The notes: generated by a model from the letters alone, not told the origin. 64,000 nucleotides of DNA from Fulvia fulva (GCF_020509005.1 NC_063019.1:1984001-2048000); one strand, 5' to 3'; counted from the stretch's first letter, positions 22,757-35,500 are shown. Made by a program: numbers and translations.

Positions 22757-24412
22757 ATGGACGACGCCTACCATGTTGCCGACTCGACTGACTGGCTCAA
22801 CACGCCGCTGAAAGAGCTGTCAAGCCTGGAAAATGCGTTACACTGCCAGATTTGCAAGGAGTTCTACGACACGCCCATGATCACGTCATGTAACCATACC
22901 TTTTGCTCGAGATGCATACGAACGTCTCTGTCGGCCGATGGCAAATGTCCCGCATGCCGAGCGGCGGATCAGGCGAACAAGTTGCGCAACAATTGGGCCG
23001 TGCAGGAGGTTGTGTCTACTTTCCTGGCCGCGAGACCGACCGCATTGGCTGTGGCGCGGAAAGCGCAGGAAGAGGCAGAAGATGCGCCGAAACGACCTGG
23101 CAAACGGAAGCGAGGCACCGCTGCAGACTTGGATGATGGTGACCATGCTGCATCGTCACGGCGAACAACGCGAAGCAAGAGTCGCAGGACAGCAGCTTCG
23201 CAAGACTCCCAGCCGGAGACAATCGAGATCGAGGATAGCAATGACGAGGGAGAGGATATCCCGCCGGAGCCAGAGGTGAACGATGGCCTTGTCGAATGTC
23301 CTCTCGCTTGTGGAAAGCGCATGAAGGAAGAGCAAGTCTTTGGCCATCTGGACAAATGTGAAGATGAGAAAAAGCAAGCAGCTAGATCGAAGTCGCGGAC
23401 ACCCTTGACCGGATTCGCCATATCGAGACCATTGTCCAGCCAAAGCACGAGACCACAGGATCGAATAAACGAGCTCAACTATTCCATGATGAAAGAGACA
23501 GCCCTCACGAAGAAGATGAAGGAACAAGCTCTACCAGCCTGGGGTAGCAAGCAGCTAATGATAACGAGGCATAAAGAGTGGGTGAATATCTGGAATGCGA
23601 ATTGCGACTCGAATCATCCACGATCAAGGCGAGAGCTGCTACACGATCTCGATGTCTGGGAACGGACTCAGGGAGGGAAGGCACCGAATGCCTCAGGGCT
23701 AAGCAATACCATTATGCGAAAGGACTTTGATGGTTATGCATATTCGCGGAGACACCAGGATGAGTTCAGCAGGCTTATCGCGGATGCAAAGCGCAAGAAG
23801 AACAATCCAGCGACGGAACCGGAGAAAGTGAAGGAAGTAGCTATGCTCGATGGGACTGACGAATCGCCGCCGACCAGAAATGGCGACACACACAGCAGTC
23901 CTTACTTCCAAGCTCCGGCCGGACAAGTATCAAACGGCAAGACAGTACCTTCACTACGCACAGAGGAGTCTGGCGATCCGACACCATACGCAACACATCC
24001 CGAAGCACTAGACTCCATCCGGGCCAAAGTCGACGCCCTCAACCAAGGAAAAGAGATAATCCCCATCATGAACGAAGGCTTCAAGCCTCCACCACCAACC
24101 ACCTCAACATCAACAACTCCATCGCATCGTCGCACATCTAGCACACCCCAACAACTCGACCCAGCCAGCGTCATGAACAGAATGACAACAGCCGGCACGC
24201 CCAGCGAGTCTCCAGGGCCGGCGATCGCAAATCTGAGCCGTCACTCCAGTAGAGACGAGCACTATACGCATCAACATACCGGCTCGCCGTGTGAACTGCC
24301 TTCGCATCTGCATAATGATAGTTCAGATCCGAATCCGCCTAGGAAAGTGCCGATGTTTACGGTGCCGCAGCATGGTTTTGATGATATGGATGGAGCGGCG
24401 GAGGGACATTGA
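22757..24412 (+). CDS. RAD18: Postreplication repair E3 ubiquitin ligase
   Basis: Rad18 works with Rad6 to monoubiquitinate PCNA at stalled forks, recruiting translesion polymerases. The 551-residue protein is a single exon. Its RING (CQICKEFYDTPMITSCNHTF, then CSRC and CPAC) lies at about residues 30-70. A UBZ4-type zinc finger (CPLACGKRM...HLDKC) lies near 178-200, and a SAP domain with LPAWGSKQLMITRHKEWVN near 260-275. The Rad6-binding region should follow (KDFDGYAYSRRHQDEFS region), then a disordered Ser/Thr/Pro tail. The ATG at 22757 is chosen because the frame upstream has no other ATG and the RING starts close to the N-terminus in this family. Confidence 0.95.
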   Translation: MDDAYHVADSTDWLNTPLKELSSLENALHCQICKEFYDTPMITSCNHTFCSRCIRTSLSADGKCPACRAADQANKLRNNWAVQEVVSTFLAARPTALAVARKAQEEAEDAPKRPGKRKRGTAADLDDGDHAASSRRTTRSKSRRTAASQDSQPETIEIEDSNDEGEDIPPEPEVNDGLVECPLACGKRMKEEQVFGHLDKCEDEKKQAARSKSRTPLTGFAISRPLSSQSTRPQDRINELNYSMMKETALTKKMKEQALPAWGSKQLMITRHKEWVNIWNANCDSNHPRSRRELLHDLDVWERTQGGKAPNASGLSNTIMRKDFDGYAYSRRHQDEFSRLIADAKRKKNNPATEPEKVKEVAMLDGTDESPPTRNGDTHSSPYFQAPAGQVSNGKTVPSLRTEESGDPTPYATHPEALDSIRAKVDALNQGKEIIPIMNEGFKPPPPTTSTSTTPSHRRTSSTPQQLDPASVMNRMTTAGTPSESPGPAIANLSRHSSRDEHYTHQHTGSPCELPSHLHNDSSDPNPPRKVPMFTVPQHGFDDMDGAAEGH

Positions 24413-24536
24413 TGTACCGTGAGGTCAATGGGGAGGAGACAGCTTGACCTGTATAGCTGACGATATGACCTTTTCCTGCATCATGGCACAAGAATGTCAA
24501 CACCCCGGTTCCTTCCTCTGACCACCATATCCCAAG

Positions 24537-24969
24537 CTACTCCTCAACCCCACAAGCCACGAGCCCAAGATATCCATTCTTGCGGTCATTATTACTATAA
24601 CAAAACGTACTCCCCACAGGAACTTCCGCGCGCTTGTAGTTCTGGAAGGGGCCCATGGGTTCGGATTGGCACTGAAGGGGCGAGTGCGAGTCAGCAGGTG
24701 AGAGCGTACAAAGTCAGAAAGAAGAGGAAGAAGAAGAAGAAGAAGAGGAAGAGGAAGAGTGTACAAAGGGTGTTGAACAGGATGAATAGGCGACTTACGC
24801 AATGAAGCGTTCCATCCGCGTTGTGGATGCGGTTGCAGCAGCCGTTGCAGCCGAGGGCGGGGTATTCCGTGGGTTCGCAGTACAAGTGAGCGGGGAGGGA
24901 GGCGAGAGCGTGAGGGAGCGGGTGCAGAGAGAGGAGGGCGAGAGAGCGGATGAGAAGGGTGGCGTGCAT
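24537..24969 (-). CDS. Small Cys-rich secreted protein, effector-like
   Basis: The two-exon minus-strand gene has exon 1 at 24799-24969 and exon 2 at 24537-24671, with GTAAGT donor and TTCAG acceptor, phase 0, for 101 residues. A hydrophobic signal peptide (MHATLLIRSLALLSLHPLPH) is followed by a small mature part with eight cysteines (CEP, GCNGCC, HCCQSE, FCYS, ACGV). The exon-exon junction places two cysteines side by side, and the second exon ends in a clean stop, which supports the splice. The 127-bp intron holds an uninterrupted pyrimidine-rich run on the coding strand. No family is recognised. Small size, signal peptide and even cysteine number fit an apoplastic effector. It is the last gene before the transposon block. 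Confidence 0.68.
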
Positions 24970-25213
24970 TGTGGAGAGGGCTGTGGTGCGTATGGGTCGA
25001 ATTTGCCGGTGTGAGTGCTGCGGCTGGCTTTCGTCTATGTCGAAGGGTGGAGGATGTTCGTACACCGACTGGCAGGTCACAGTCCTGGGCATAGTTTTTA
25101 CAATCCCTGTATTTACGCTAACCCCTTCCGGCTATCCATATCCATCTCAGAAGGTGTTGCTACCTTCAATCTCATTATCCACACACTTACACACGCGCTA
25201 TCTATCGCTACTA
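24970..25213. other. Transition from gene arm to transposon block
   Basis: The first about 105 bp is the likely promoter of the Cys-rich secreted gene. From about 25078 (cacagtcctgggcatag) the sequence looks like the terminal inverted repeat and leader of a Tc1/mariner element, so the transposon begins only about 110 bp from that gene's start codon. The TIR call is by resemblance; no partner repeat was found. Confidence 0.4.
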
Positions 25214-25950
25214 TGCCGAAGGGACGCGTCTTTACCGAATTCGAGAAGGGCGAGATATGGTCTCTTCACAAAGACGCCTACTGGCCGCTACAGCAGATTA
25301 TAGACGCCCTTCATACTAACAAAGGCTCTGTCTCTTTAGTAATCTCACGGCTTAAAAGAGTACTACCTTCTATACCGAGGAAGAGAGGCCCACTACCTAT
25401 AATCAACACCTCTAAGCGTTAGCGACTTGTCTATCGAGCTACTGCTGATACTAACAGCCGCCACCTACGATACGAACAGATTGCCGCGATAGAGGGCATC
25501 TTTAGCGACGTCCGGATAGTAAGAGCTACGTTTGAGAAGGAGGGCTTCTTACGATATGTCGTAACACGCAAGCCGTTATTGACTAAGAAATATAAGGAGG
25601 CACGGCTTTAATAGGCAAGGGCTTATATTAAATAGATAGTAGAACAGTAGGCTTAGGTCCTTTAGATAGATAAAGCTTTATTAAGGTATAGAATATTCGG
25701 ACAGGTCTATATAACACGTAGGGCAGATAAGGCTTATTACGAACACTGTCTTATAGTACGCCTCCGTAAGTTCTTAGCCTATATAATATAGGGCTATATC
25801 TCTATAGATAGACCTATAGAAGTCTATATATTCGAGAAGGGCTCTATCGACGGTAAGGTATATCGTAGCTAGATTGTCCCTCTTATCTATACGGTAATTA
25901 AGAAGTAGCGAGTGTTAATAGGCTCGTAGGACTATATTGTTATATAAAAA
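25214..25950 (+). pseudogene. Tc1/mariner-type transposase, RIP-mutated and truncated
   Basis: An open stretch of 69 codons from the ATG at 25214 encodes a helix-turn-helix N-terminus (KGEIWSLHKDAYWPLQQIID, then NKGSVSLVISRLKR). The same frame then continues with many TAG/TAA stops where Trp or Gln codons are expected, through a DDE-like region (ARAYIK, YISIDRP) to about 25950. The changes are CpA/TpG to TpA, the RIP signature. The C-terminal end and right TIR are not seen. It cannot make an active transposase. Confidence 0.7.
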
Positions 25951-25984
25951 GCAGGCCACTACCCCTAGGACTAAGGGAGTTCTA

Positions 25985-28900
25985 CCTCATTCAATCTGGA
26001 CAGCTTAAAGCTCTCTTCACCCTGTTTCTTTAGCTCTAAACGCCGCGGAGGTGCCTAGCTACATTAGGCAACTCCTAGGTAATAGTAGCCTAGGCTACGG
26101 CACTAACGGCGCCTACGGCCCTATAGGCGAAGCCCCCCTAAGACAACTAGTAGCAACTTATAGAGGACGTAAAAAGTATAGAAACTAACGATCAGCTCCC
26201 TTACCGGTCTCTATAGGTAATGATCACTTAGCTACGTACGGCGCTTGTACTGTCGTATTACCGAGGGCAACAAGAAATAAGGACGACGTCCTAGGCGATT
26301 AGCAAGGCTACCCGGAATTAACACTCCTATAGCTAGGCATCGGTCGCGGTATCGATACTAGGCCCCCGCCTAACGTACGATGTAGTTACGATCCGTATTA
26401 TAGTAAAGGAAGACTAGGCCGAAGTTACGAAGCTATCGAATAAGGAGCTCGCCTAACGAATTAACTAACTAAGGGTGGTCGTAGTGAACCAACAGTCTAA
26501 CGGCACTCTATAGATCTATACTAGCTCTACTACTGCTAGGAGGCACCTAGAGGCATAGCTACAGTAGGCATCTAAGGTTACGGTATTAGCGAAGGTCTTA
26601 ACGAAACAATTCACGATCCTAGTCTACGACAGACCTAAGGAGTTTGACCTAACTAACTAGGGTCACCTACGCGCTCTCTAAGAGGACAACCCGGTCACTC
26701 TTAACTCTCTAATCTAGAAGGCGACTTGGCTCTATAGGAAATGGCTAGAAGGCAAGAAGGCCTCGGCGCTAATAGTATAGCTATAAGACGCGAAAGCGGC
26801 GGATCTAGCGATAGAATAAGGCCTAGTCTAGCAATATAGCCTTAAGATAGTAGAAAAGCACTCCTTATCCTTTCGTATCCTCTAATGCTTTAAATACTAA
26901 CAGTATAGACACCAAACCTATACGTGTATAAACAAGTAGGCCTGCTCGAACTATATAGGAGACTATATGTCTAGGGACTATACATCGACTACGAGACGGT
27001 ACGCGAACTGTCCGGGGCACTACCTATCGTATAGTACGGAATGCCTATAGCGGAAACTAGCGAAAAACAAGGCAATCACAAACAGAACCGTCGCCCTAAG
27101 ATTCTACGGCGACCGTAAGGCTAGCCTATACCGGAACTAACTAGTAGCGGTCGGGTATAAGCGCCCTAGGGCCGAGAACGATATAAAGGATACGTAACCT
27201 AGGGCGTACGGGAGGCCACGTGCTCTACTAGCTACGGCGAGGGAATCTAACTAGGCCCGGCTCCCCTTTAGTATATAGCCGATAGGCGTAGACTAGGACG
27301 TATAGAGTAGTAGGACATAGGACGATATAGAGGAAATGATTGTCGATGCCGATAACTAGCCTCGACACGCTTAGCATCATCTAGTATAACGTCAACTATA
27401 GCAAGGATATAGTCTAAAACCATTTCCTATACGAGGCGGACCCGCGCGTCTACTACGTCCTTGCAATCTAGGAGCTATAGATTAACCCGTACTATAAGAG
27501 ACTAACGACCTACAAGTTACTAGGCTATACGACATGCCTACGAGGCGGCGGTAGACCCCGTACGTGCTTCTATATTAGTAAGGACATACTAGAATCCAAC
27601 TAGGAGGTAGTGTACTACGTAGACGAAGAAGGCGGGGGCGATATTACCTCCCTCTACGTAGGTAGCACCTAGATACACAACCTATATATATAACCGCTAG
27701 CCTCGAGGTCTAGCCGCGACCTAGGGGTCTGTAGACACCTAGACAGTGCGCTCAAGAGACAAGGGTACTATATCGTAGTAGGAGACTTTAATATATACTA
27801 CCCTTCCTAGAAAAGCCTTATATAGCCGTACCCTATAGCCGACGAAGTACTCGACTTGATAGCGAGTAACGTAATTGCCCTTCATACCCCGAAGGACCTA
27901 GGCACCTAGAAGAGAGGGGGACTCTAAGGCACGATCGACCTCTCCTAGATCTTAGATAGCTACTACTATACGGTAACCTACTATAGGATCGAATATAAAC
28001 TCGAGGCGTCGTTAGACCATATGCTAGTTAGGACCTCTATTACGACACAGATATAACGTACACTAGCGAGTACCCCTAAGCTAAACTAGGGAAAGGCCTA
28101 CTAGGCTAACATCTAGGCGTACCTCGATAACTCTAAGAGGCTAGTCTAGATTGCGTAGTAGCAATACAACAGTAAAGACGAGATAGACGAAGTAGTCTAG
28201 GGGTTAATAGACGAAATAAGAAAAGCGACCTCACTTCACGTTCCGCTTGCCTAACTAACGACATAGTCTAAACTATACTAGACGCCGGAGTACACTACGG
28301 TAGTAAGAGAAGTAAGGAGAGCCCGCCGGGTGTAGACGAGCAGCTATAGCGAGGAGGCCTAGAACGTATATAGGGAGGTATACTAATAGAAGAAAGCTAT
28401 AATACGAAGGGAGAAAGTAGTCGGCTAGAGGGCTATAGTAGAAGAAATCGCCTATAAGCTATAGAGAATGTAGAAGCTAGCGAAATGGGCCCGATAGGAC
28501 CCTATATAGGGCCCCTCCTTCTCTATCCTAGCGCTATAATCGCCTAGTAGCCCGGTTAGCGACCCCGAGGCCAAGGCGCGTCTACTAGCTAGCAAGTTCT
28601 TCCCGCCCCTAGTCGAGGCTAATCTAAGCGACATAAACAGCTCTACTCCCCTAGCCCCTAGCATCGCGGTCTAATAGGAGGTGTCCGAGGGAGAAGTTGC
28701 CGCTATACTAAGGAAGTTGCCGGCGAAGAAAGCCCCGGGGCCGGATAGGATCCTAAACGAGCTACTAAAGAAGTGTAGAGATCAACTAGCCCTAGCAGTT
28801 ATAGCGATCTTTAACGCCTACCTATAGACCGGATACCACCCGATAGCTTTTAAACAATCGACGACAGTGGTCCTACGTAAGCCGTAGAAGGAAGACTATA

Positions 28901-30839
28901 CGTAGGTGAAGTCGTACCGCCCAATTGCGCTCCTTAACACTCTTAGGAAGGCGCTTAAGAAGCTAGTTATAACGAGACTCTCCGAGGCGGTAGAGGAACA
29001 CTCCCTACTCCCGGACACCTAGATAGGTACGCGCCTATAGCGATCGACGCTATCCGCGATAGAACTTATCACCTCTTAGGTAAAGGCCATCTAGTATAAG
29101 AATAGGGACAAGGTGGCTTCCTTACTTAGCCTAGACATATCGGGAGCCTTCGACTACGTGTTATACCCGCGGCTACTCTATATCCTAAGGTCGAAAGGAC
29201 TCCCTAAGTAGCTTATTAACTTCGTACGGTCCTACCTCTAAAACCGTAGTACGTCGATCCTAGTCGGCTAGTATAGAAGCCTATTTTAAGTAGTCTATAC
29301 TAGAATCCCGTAAGGCTTAACGCTAGTACCTATTCTGTTCCTCTTCTTTATAGCGACGCTGCTCCTAGCCCTAGAATCCTAGAACACCGCTACGAGCGGC
29401 TTCGTAGACGACATAAATATCCTAGCGTAGTCTTCCTCGACTAAGGAGAACTATAGGCTACTAGAAGAGAAGTACAAGATCTACGAGGACTAGGCTAGGA
29501 GGCACGGGGCTCGGTTTACCCTAGAAAATTACAATCTAATACACTTTACGCGCCGGCTACGGTTCTATAATATATAAGCTTCTATCTAGAAATAGGGGTA
29601 TACGACTAACCCGGCAAATTAGCTTAGGATCCTCGGACTATAGGTGGACCCGGCGCTACGGTAGAGGAAGTACGTATAGGTAATATTACGGAAAGCTAAA
29701 TAGAATATAGTATTATACTAGAGGCTTACTACGTCTATATAGGGGGCGGACTTTTGGTAGTTACGACTTCTATATACGGCTATTATACGGCTAGTCCTTA
29801 CCTATAGTAGCTAAGTATAGTCCTTAGGCGAGAGGGCCTACCTATTAAAGGGACTCGTCGCGCCGTTAGCGGAGATCTAAAACTAATGCCTAAGGAAGGT
29901 TACTAAGGTATATAAGTCGACACTAATAAGGATACTTAAGTACGAGACCGCTATACCGCTGATCGACCTATATATCTAGGGACTACGGACCTCCTACCTA
30001 GGCAAGTCGGTATAGTACCTAGTATAGAAGGTTATTGCTAGTATAGTCGTAAGGGCCCGCAAATTAGTACTAGCGTATAGGGGCATTCGACCCGGAAACG
30101 AGCCGAACTACCGGGTAAGGGACGAATAGCTAGCAATATAATAGGAAGGTAAGAAATCGTTTATAGAGTAACTGTGGAAAGAGAGGTGGAACAACTAGGT
30201 TATAGGGCATAGTAGACGCCCTTAGCTAGCGGGACAACCTAAGGAATAGTTAGCTATAAAATCCGCGGTTAAGCACCCCCCGAAGCTTATCTACTACCGC
30301 CTTACGAGGGCATAGAGTAGTATAGTAACCTAACTACGAAGCGAATACATCGGCCTCTAGGGGTACCTATTATAGAGGAAGGTTCTAGGATACACGAATA
30401 CTAGCTGCCCCTACGGCTATCGCTCCTAGAACGTACGGTACGCACTCCTCGTCTGTCCGAGGTAGTCGCTAGGAAGGGGGGAGTAGATAGTAAAGGCGAG
30501 GAACCGGACGATTAGGGCACTTCTTAACAACGCTAAGGACCTACGGCGCATTACGAACTAGATACTAGAGAAGGGCTGGCTAGAACAGTACCGCCTAGTA
30601 GGAGTAGTATAGGAAGAGAGGACACGACGTAGCGCGACGAGACCGGCTAGGAGCGGGGGCTAACGGGGTAGTGACATAGACTACGTATGTTAGAGGGAAA
30701 GCTAAACTAGACAAGGAGTAGTCGGCGGCGGGAAGGGTTTTTACCTATTCGGGTTTCCCTTTATACATAACAATAGATATATACCTATATAGGCCGGATA
30801 GGGTCCTAGAATAGGGGAATAACAAATCTATCTATCTAT
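25985..30839 (+). mobile_element. LINE-1: Tad/I-like non-LTR retrotransposon, RIP-ruined
   Basis: Although full of TAG stops, the order of parts is readable on the + strand. A gag-like ORF1 has a CCHC zinc-knuckle remnant near 26890-26935. The AP endonuclease has GDFNIYYPS near 27780 and a LDHM active-site remnant near 28015. The reverse transcriptase has LSLDISGAFD near 29130 and FVDD at 29401. A C-terminal C/H-type segment lies near 30400. The 3' end is a (TATC)n tail, atctatctatctat, at 30826-30839. CpA and TpG are nearly absent while CpG is common, so the decay is RIP-like. The 5' end is approximate and no target duplication was found. Confidence 0.75.
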
Positions 30840-30844
30840 TAACA

Positions 30845-32399
30845 AAGTCGATAGCTAAAGAGAGAAGTAGGTTCTAAGGTCGAGGCCTATACTTAAGGGC
30901 CGAGGTATTACGGGTCGGCTTCGGGCCGAGCGTTACGTGATCTAATGTTACGTACTCCTTTACTGATCCTTTACTTACGGAGCGGCCGTAATACTACTCT
31001 AAGCTAAAAAAAATAGAGCCTAAGACGTCTTAATCGAGGTAGACGTACTTAGGATTATTAGACGCCTCTATACCCCTACCTAGAGAATCCTACTAGGATA
31101 GGACGACCCTAGCTACTAAGGGTAAGGCTTAGTAGACACAAGTAGAAGAGGATAGAGCATTGTCTTTATCTAAAGAACCCGAGTCGGAGACTAAAGAGGA
31201 GGTCGACTATATAATAGAGAGGCTAATAGCGATAGGCGGAGGGCTCTTTACTATCGATACCCGCCTAGGACCTAATTAGGTTCGGGCTAAGGTTACCCTA
31301 GACTACGTAGCCTCTAAAGTATACCTCTTAGCCCGAAAATCGAAGTAACTCCCTCGATCGCTTTTTAGGGACTTACCGCTAGTAAGGATCGTCCTCCTAA
31401 ACGGTAAGGAGATTATTTCTACTTAGGGTGTCCTTCTACTATATTAGATTAGTACCTAGTAGGACATAGTCCCCGCTAGAGTTATCGATATAGAAGGATT
31501 TGACCTTATCCTAGGCCTTAAGTAGTTCTAGGAAGTCAACCCTAACGTAAACTAGTAGTCTAGCTCTACTAGACTACGGGACCGGCGTGGCCGGTACTAT
31601 ACGATTAGGTCGTACTCTAAGGTATTCGACCTAAAGGACGACGAAGGCGAGCTAGAAATGTTCAACTCTATATATTTAGTAGACTTCGCTATACGACACG
31701 AAGGACCCTAGCTCTTCTACTCGCTTAGGCGACTCCCTAACGATATCCTAATTAATATCGACTTCGAGGAATATAGCTTAGATAAGGTATACTAACGCCT
31801 TATAGCTATAGTAGGGGACCTAGACAACGAGTCTTAGCTACCGTAGGTAGGTAACTAGGTCTTCTAGACGTTAGTTAATCTCTTACTAGAGATCTAGAGA
31901 GCTTAGCTCCCGGCTAGACTCCTACGGAAGAGAGCTTTCGACTATACTATCCCTACTAGTAACGCTCGACCTATTAACTAGCCCGTATACCGTCTAAACC
32001 CTAGTTAGCTTCGAGAACAGGCTCGCTAGATCTAGATACTCCTTAATCGCGGACTAATTAAGGTCTCGTCCTTACCCTAGGGATCCCTAGTCCTCTTTAT
32101 CCCTAAGCTAGACGGCTAGTAGCGTATATATATCGACTATCGCGCCCTAAACGCCGTAACTACTAAAAACGGCTTCCCCCTCCTACGTATCTAGGAGTAC
32201 CTAGACACGGTCGCGAAGGCTAAATACTTTAGTAAACTAGACCTAGTCTTAGGGTACTAGTAGCTACTGATCGACTTAGCCGACACGTATAAGACTACGT
32301 TTAATACTAGAGATAGGAAGTACGAGTTCCTCGTTATACCTTTTAGGCTAATAAACGCCCTAGCCTCGTTTTAGTCTATAATAAACGAGATCCTAAGAG
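30845..32399 (+). pseudogene. Gypsy element C, part 1: protease and first half of reverse transcriptase
   Basis: The + strand frame, with scattered TAG stops, encodes a retropepsin-like region (VIDIEGFDLILGL) and then Ty3/gypsy RT motifs (RIYIDYRALNAVTTKNGFPL, FSKLDLVLGYQQL, YEFLVIPF). It breaks off after NEILR at the gypsy A insertion and resumes in frame at 39,627 when one copy of the aagag target duplication is removed. No gag or 5' LTR was found on the left; they were probably lost or hidden by LINE-1. Confidence 0.82.
32395..32399. repeat. Target-site duplication of gypsy A (left copy)
   Basis: The sequence aagag here matches 39622-39626 on the other side of the element, a 5-bp duplication typical of LTR retrotransposon integration. 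Confidence 0.9.
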
Positions 32400-32583
32400 T
32401 GTAAGGGCGCGCGTACTATAGGGTCCGAATGAGATAGTTGTTGTTCTATGAAGCTACGAAAGAGGAGCGCGAGGCGCGGCGAAGTTATAAAGTAAAGCCA
32501 AGCCGCGCTAACCCGATGCAGAAGGTCCGCGGTTCAGCCGGGCCGACGCAGCTACAGTGAGGGGTCGCGGGCTGCCCGTGACA
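32400..32583 (-). repeat. Gypsy A 3' LTR (left copy)
   Basis: 184 bp, direct repeat of 39438-39621. Two differences exist, at 32417 (T versus C, a CA to TA change) and 32449 (T versus C, a CG to TG change). The pol ORF stop lies inside this LTR at 32508. Confidence 0.95.
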
Positions 32584-35500
32584 GTACCCCCCCTCCCAAA
32601 ACACGCCTCAGTCCTCTGAGCGTTATTCACCTTGTGAGGCCACTTGCCTGTCGAGCTCCATAATCGCGCGAACGCCGAATCATCCTCTAGTGCCCTGTCG
32701 TCATCCGATAACATCGCATTCGCTCTATCAAGACTATCCTCGACCGGCTTCCTTCGAGAAACATGTTGCCTAGTTAGCTGGCTTGCCCCAGATCTAAGTC
32801 TGTCTTCGGCTCGCACTCGCGTATGATCCTTATGACCAAAGTTGGGTATCATTGCAGGCTCTGTAGGCTCCACTCGAGTATCGAATATGTGCGGAGCAGA
32901 TTCTATTAGAGGCAAGGCTCGAGGCGACTCATTCGTGACGGTGTCTTTCGGAATGACCCTGATCGAGTTGAGCCCGAGTATCTCAGTGGCTGGTAGGGAC
33001 CAGTCAGATGGAGCTGCGAAGCCTACAGGCGTAGACAACTCCGGCCGGTTATGGTGAAAGTCTGCAACAGCGGCGGCTGCGTGTTCAAGCATGTCCTCTG
33101 CAGGTTGCCAGGTCTCACCATCCTCTTCGTTCTGATATCCAGCCCATTTCACCTTGTACCATGTATCTACTTTGCGCTTGTGCCCCTTCTTCACCTTGCC
33201 TGCCCGCTTACGGGTGTACATGTCAAGGATCTTTTCCACCTCGTACATGTGCGTAGGTGCTGCCACTACATCGGCTGCTGCATCAGCCTCGGTGGTGTCA
33301 GGTTCGATAGTTATCGGTGGTGGCGGCGCCAGATGCTGCCCTTCAAGTGGTGGGAAATCGGGGTGGTCGGCTCGTTGTAGTAGTGAGGTGTGGAAGCAGT
33401 TATCAAGTCCTACTAGAGCGTCTGATAGTTTCAGTCGATAAGAGAGTCTGGCCGGCATAACTTCCGTGATCTGGTAAGGGCCGGCATATCTCCTGTCCAG
33501 CTTCTTAGATGGTCGAGTCGTGCGGATGTTCTTGGTGCTAAGATACACCCAATCACCCACCTTGTAGTCTGGAGGAATGCTTCGGTGGCGGTTTGCTGCC
33601 TCTGCTTGGAGAGCTTGTGACATTCGCATATTCTCTTGAAGGTGTTTGTGAAGCTCGCAAATTCGACGCACAAAGGTTTCTGCTGATCGCGCGTCCAGTC
33701 GCTGGAGAGTGGTCAGTCCTCCCTCCTTTCCAGCGTTCAGGTCAACTCGCTCTATGAACTCAGGGTTGTATCCTAAGGTGGCGTAGAACGGCGACACACC
33801 AGTAGTCTCAGACAGGTGATTGTTGATCGCGAACTGAGCAAGGCACAGCCATTCTGCCCAGTCATCCTGTGCCTCGTTGGTGAACATGCGGAGATACTGT
33901 TCCATCGCCTGGTTAGTGCGTTCTGACTGTCCATCAGTTTCTGGGTGATACGAAGAACTCAGCTTGCGATTTGTGCGGAGCATCTTGCAGAGTTTCTTCC
34001 AGAAGGTAGCAACCCACTGCTTGCCACGGTCTGATGTAATGGTGTCAGGAAACCCGCGCCGACAGAACACATGTTTGAGGAAAAGCCTTGCCGTATTCTG
34101 TGCTGTCATTGCGCCAATAGGGATCAGCTCGACTTCCTTAGTGAGCCTGTCAGTGACGGTCATAATGTTGTTGTAGACCATGCCGTCAAGAGTGCTGTCT
34201 GGGAGTCCGACAACGAAGTCGACTGCAATGTGTTTCCAAGGCCGATCTGGAACAGGAAGTGGCTGTAGTAATCCTAGTGGCTGGGAGTGCAGAGATTTTG
34301 TTGTACGGCAGGTGCGGCAATTCGCGGTGTATCTGCGCACGGATCTCGCTAATCCAGGCCAGTAGAATTCACGTGCTACGAGTTCATAAGTGCGAGCTCG
34401 TCCTGGATGGCCTGCTGCTGGAGCGTCATGGTTTATCTTGATTATCCTGGTCTGTAAAGCTTGGTCATTTGGTACCCATAAGCTCCAGCCGTCGTATTGG
34501 TTTCGAACATATAGCAGGTCGCCATCCACTTTGCAGTGTGCTGGGTGAATCTTCGCTCTCTGTAGCAGTGTAGGAGTGCGGTCTTTCTGCAGGTCCTTAA
34601 TCGCGGTCTTGAGCTCGTTATCGGTTACGTACGCCGTCGACATTCGATACTCGAGTTCGGCTTCCCGCTGACTTTCACGCGTCGCCGGTTGTTCAGTAGG
34701 CGCATCTCGTTCTGTAGGCATAAACTCTTCAGCTTCAGGGTTTAGCGGTACTGGTTCCTCTTCTTCCGGCGCATCTTCTACTGTTGCCTGTAGTGAGGCG
34801 ATCTTAAGGAATCGCTTAGGAGGCAGCAATGTCTGATGCTGATGCTGGTTCCGAGGGTCGTCCACCCCCTGCGGAAGGTCCTGGCTGCGTCTCGTCAGGC
34901 TGTCTGGCTTTGTACCTTGAAGTCCTGGACGGTATATTATCTTGAAGTTGAACTGTGACAAGAACTCAGCCCAACGCGCTTGTCGCCGATTTAGCTGCTT
35001 TGTCGTCATGAAGTATTCCAGGTTCTTGTGGTCGGTGTAAATCTTGACTGGCTGTGAGTCCTCATCATCCGCCTCGCAGGCGAGCTCGGGTCTCCATTCC
35101 TCAAAAGCCTTGATGATGGCTAACAGTTCCTTATCATAGATTTCATAATTGCACTCCTGTGGACTCAACTTCTTCGAGTAGAAGGCCACAGGATGTAGCA
35201 CACCATTCTCGTCATACTGCGAAAGCACGCCGGCGTTCACAAAATCTGAAGAATCTGTCTCTATTACTGTTTCCCTGCCTGGCACGTAATGTGCGAGCAT
35301 GCCGGCTTTGCTGAACGCAGCTTTCAAATTGTCAAAGGCTCGTTGGCAATCTAGTGACCATTGAATCCTTCTGTTCTTGTGATTGCTTGGTCCGTCCGAC
35401 TTGGTCAGGTTTGTGAGAGGAGCAGCTATGCGCGAAAATGCTTCGATGAATCGCCTGTAGAAGTTGGCAAATCCAAGGAAGGCCTGGACATCCTTCAGGT

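Noticed and set aside
22886..23527. Minus-strand ORFs opposite RAD18
   Set aside because: Shadows of a conserved plus-strand gene.
25430..32390. TAG-dense coding remnants suggesting an alternative genetic code or suppressed stops
   Set aside because: Flanking genes use TAG as a normal stop, and the stops coincide with loss of CpA/TpG, which RIP explains.
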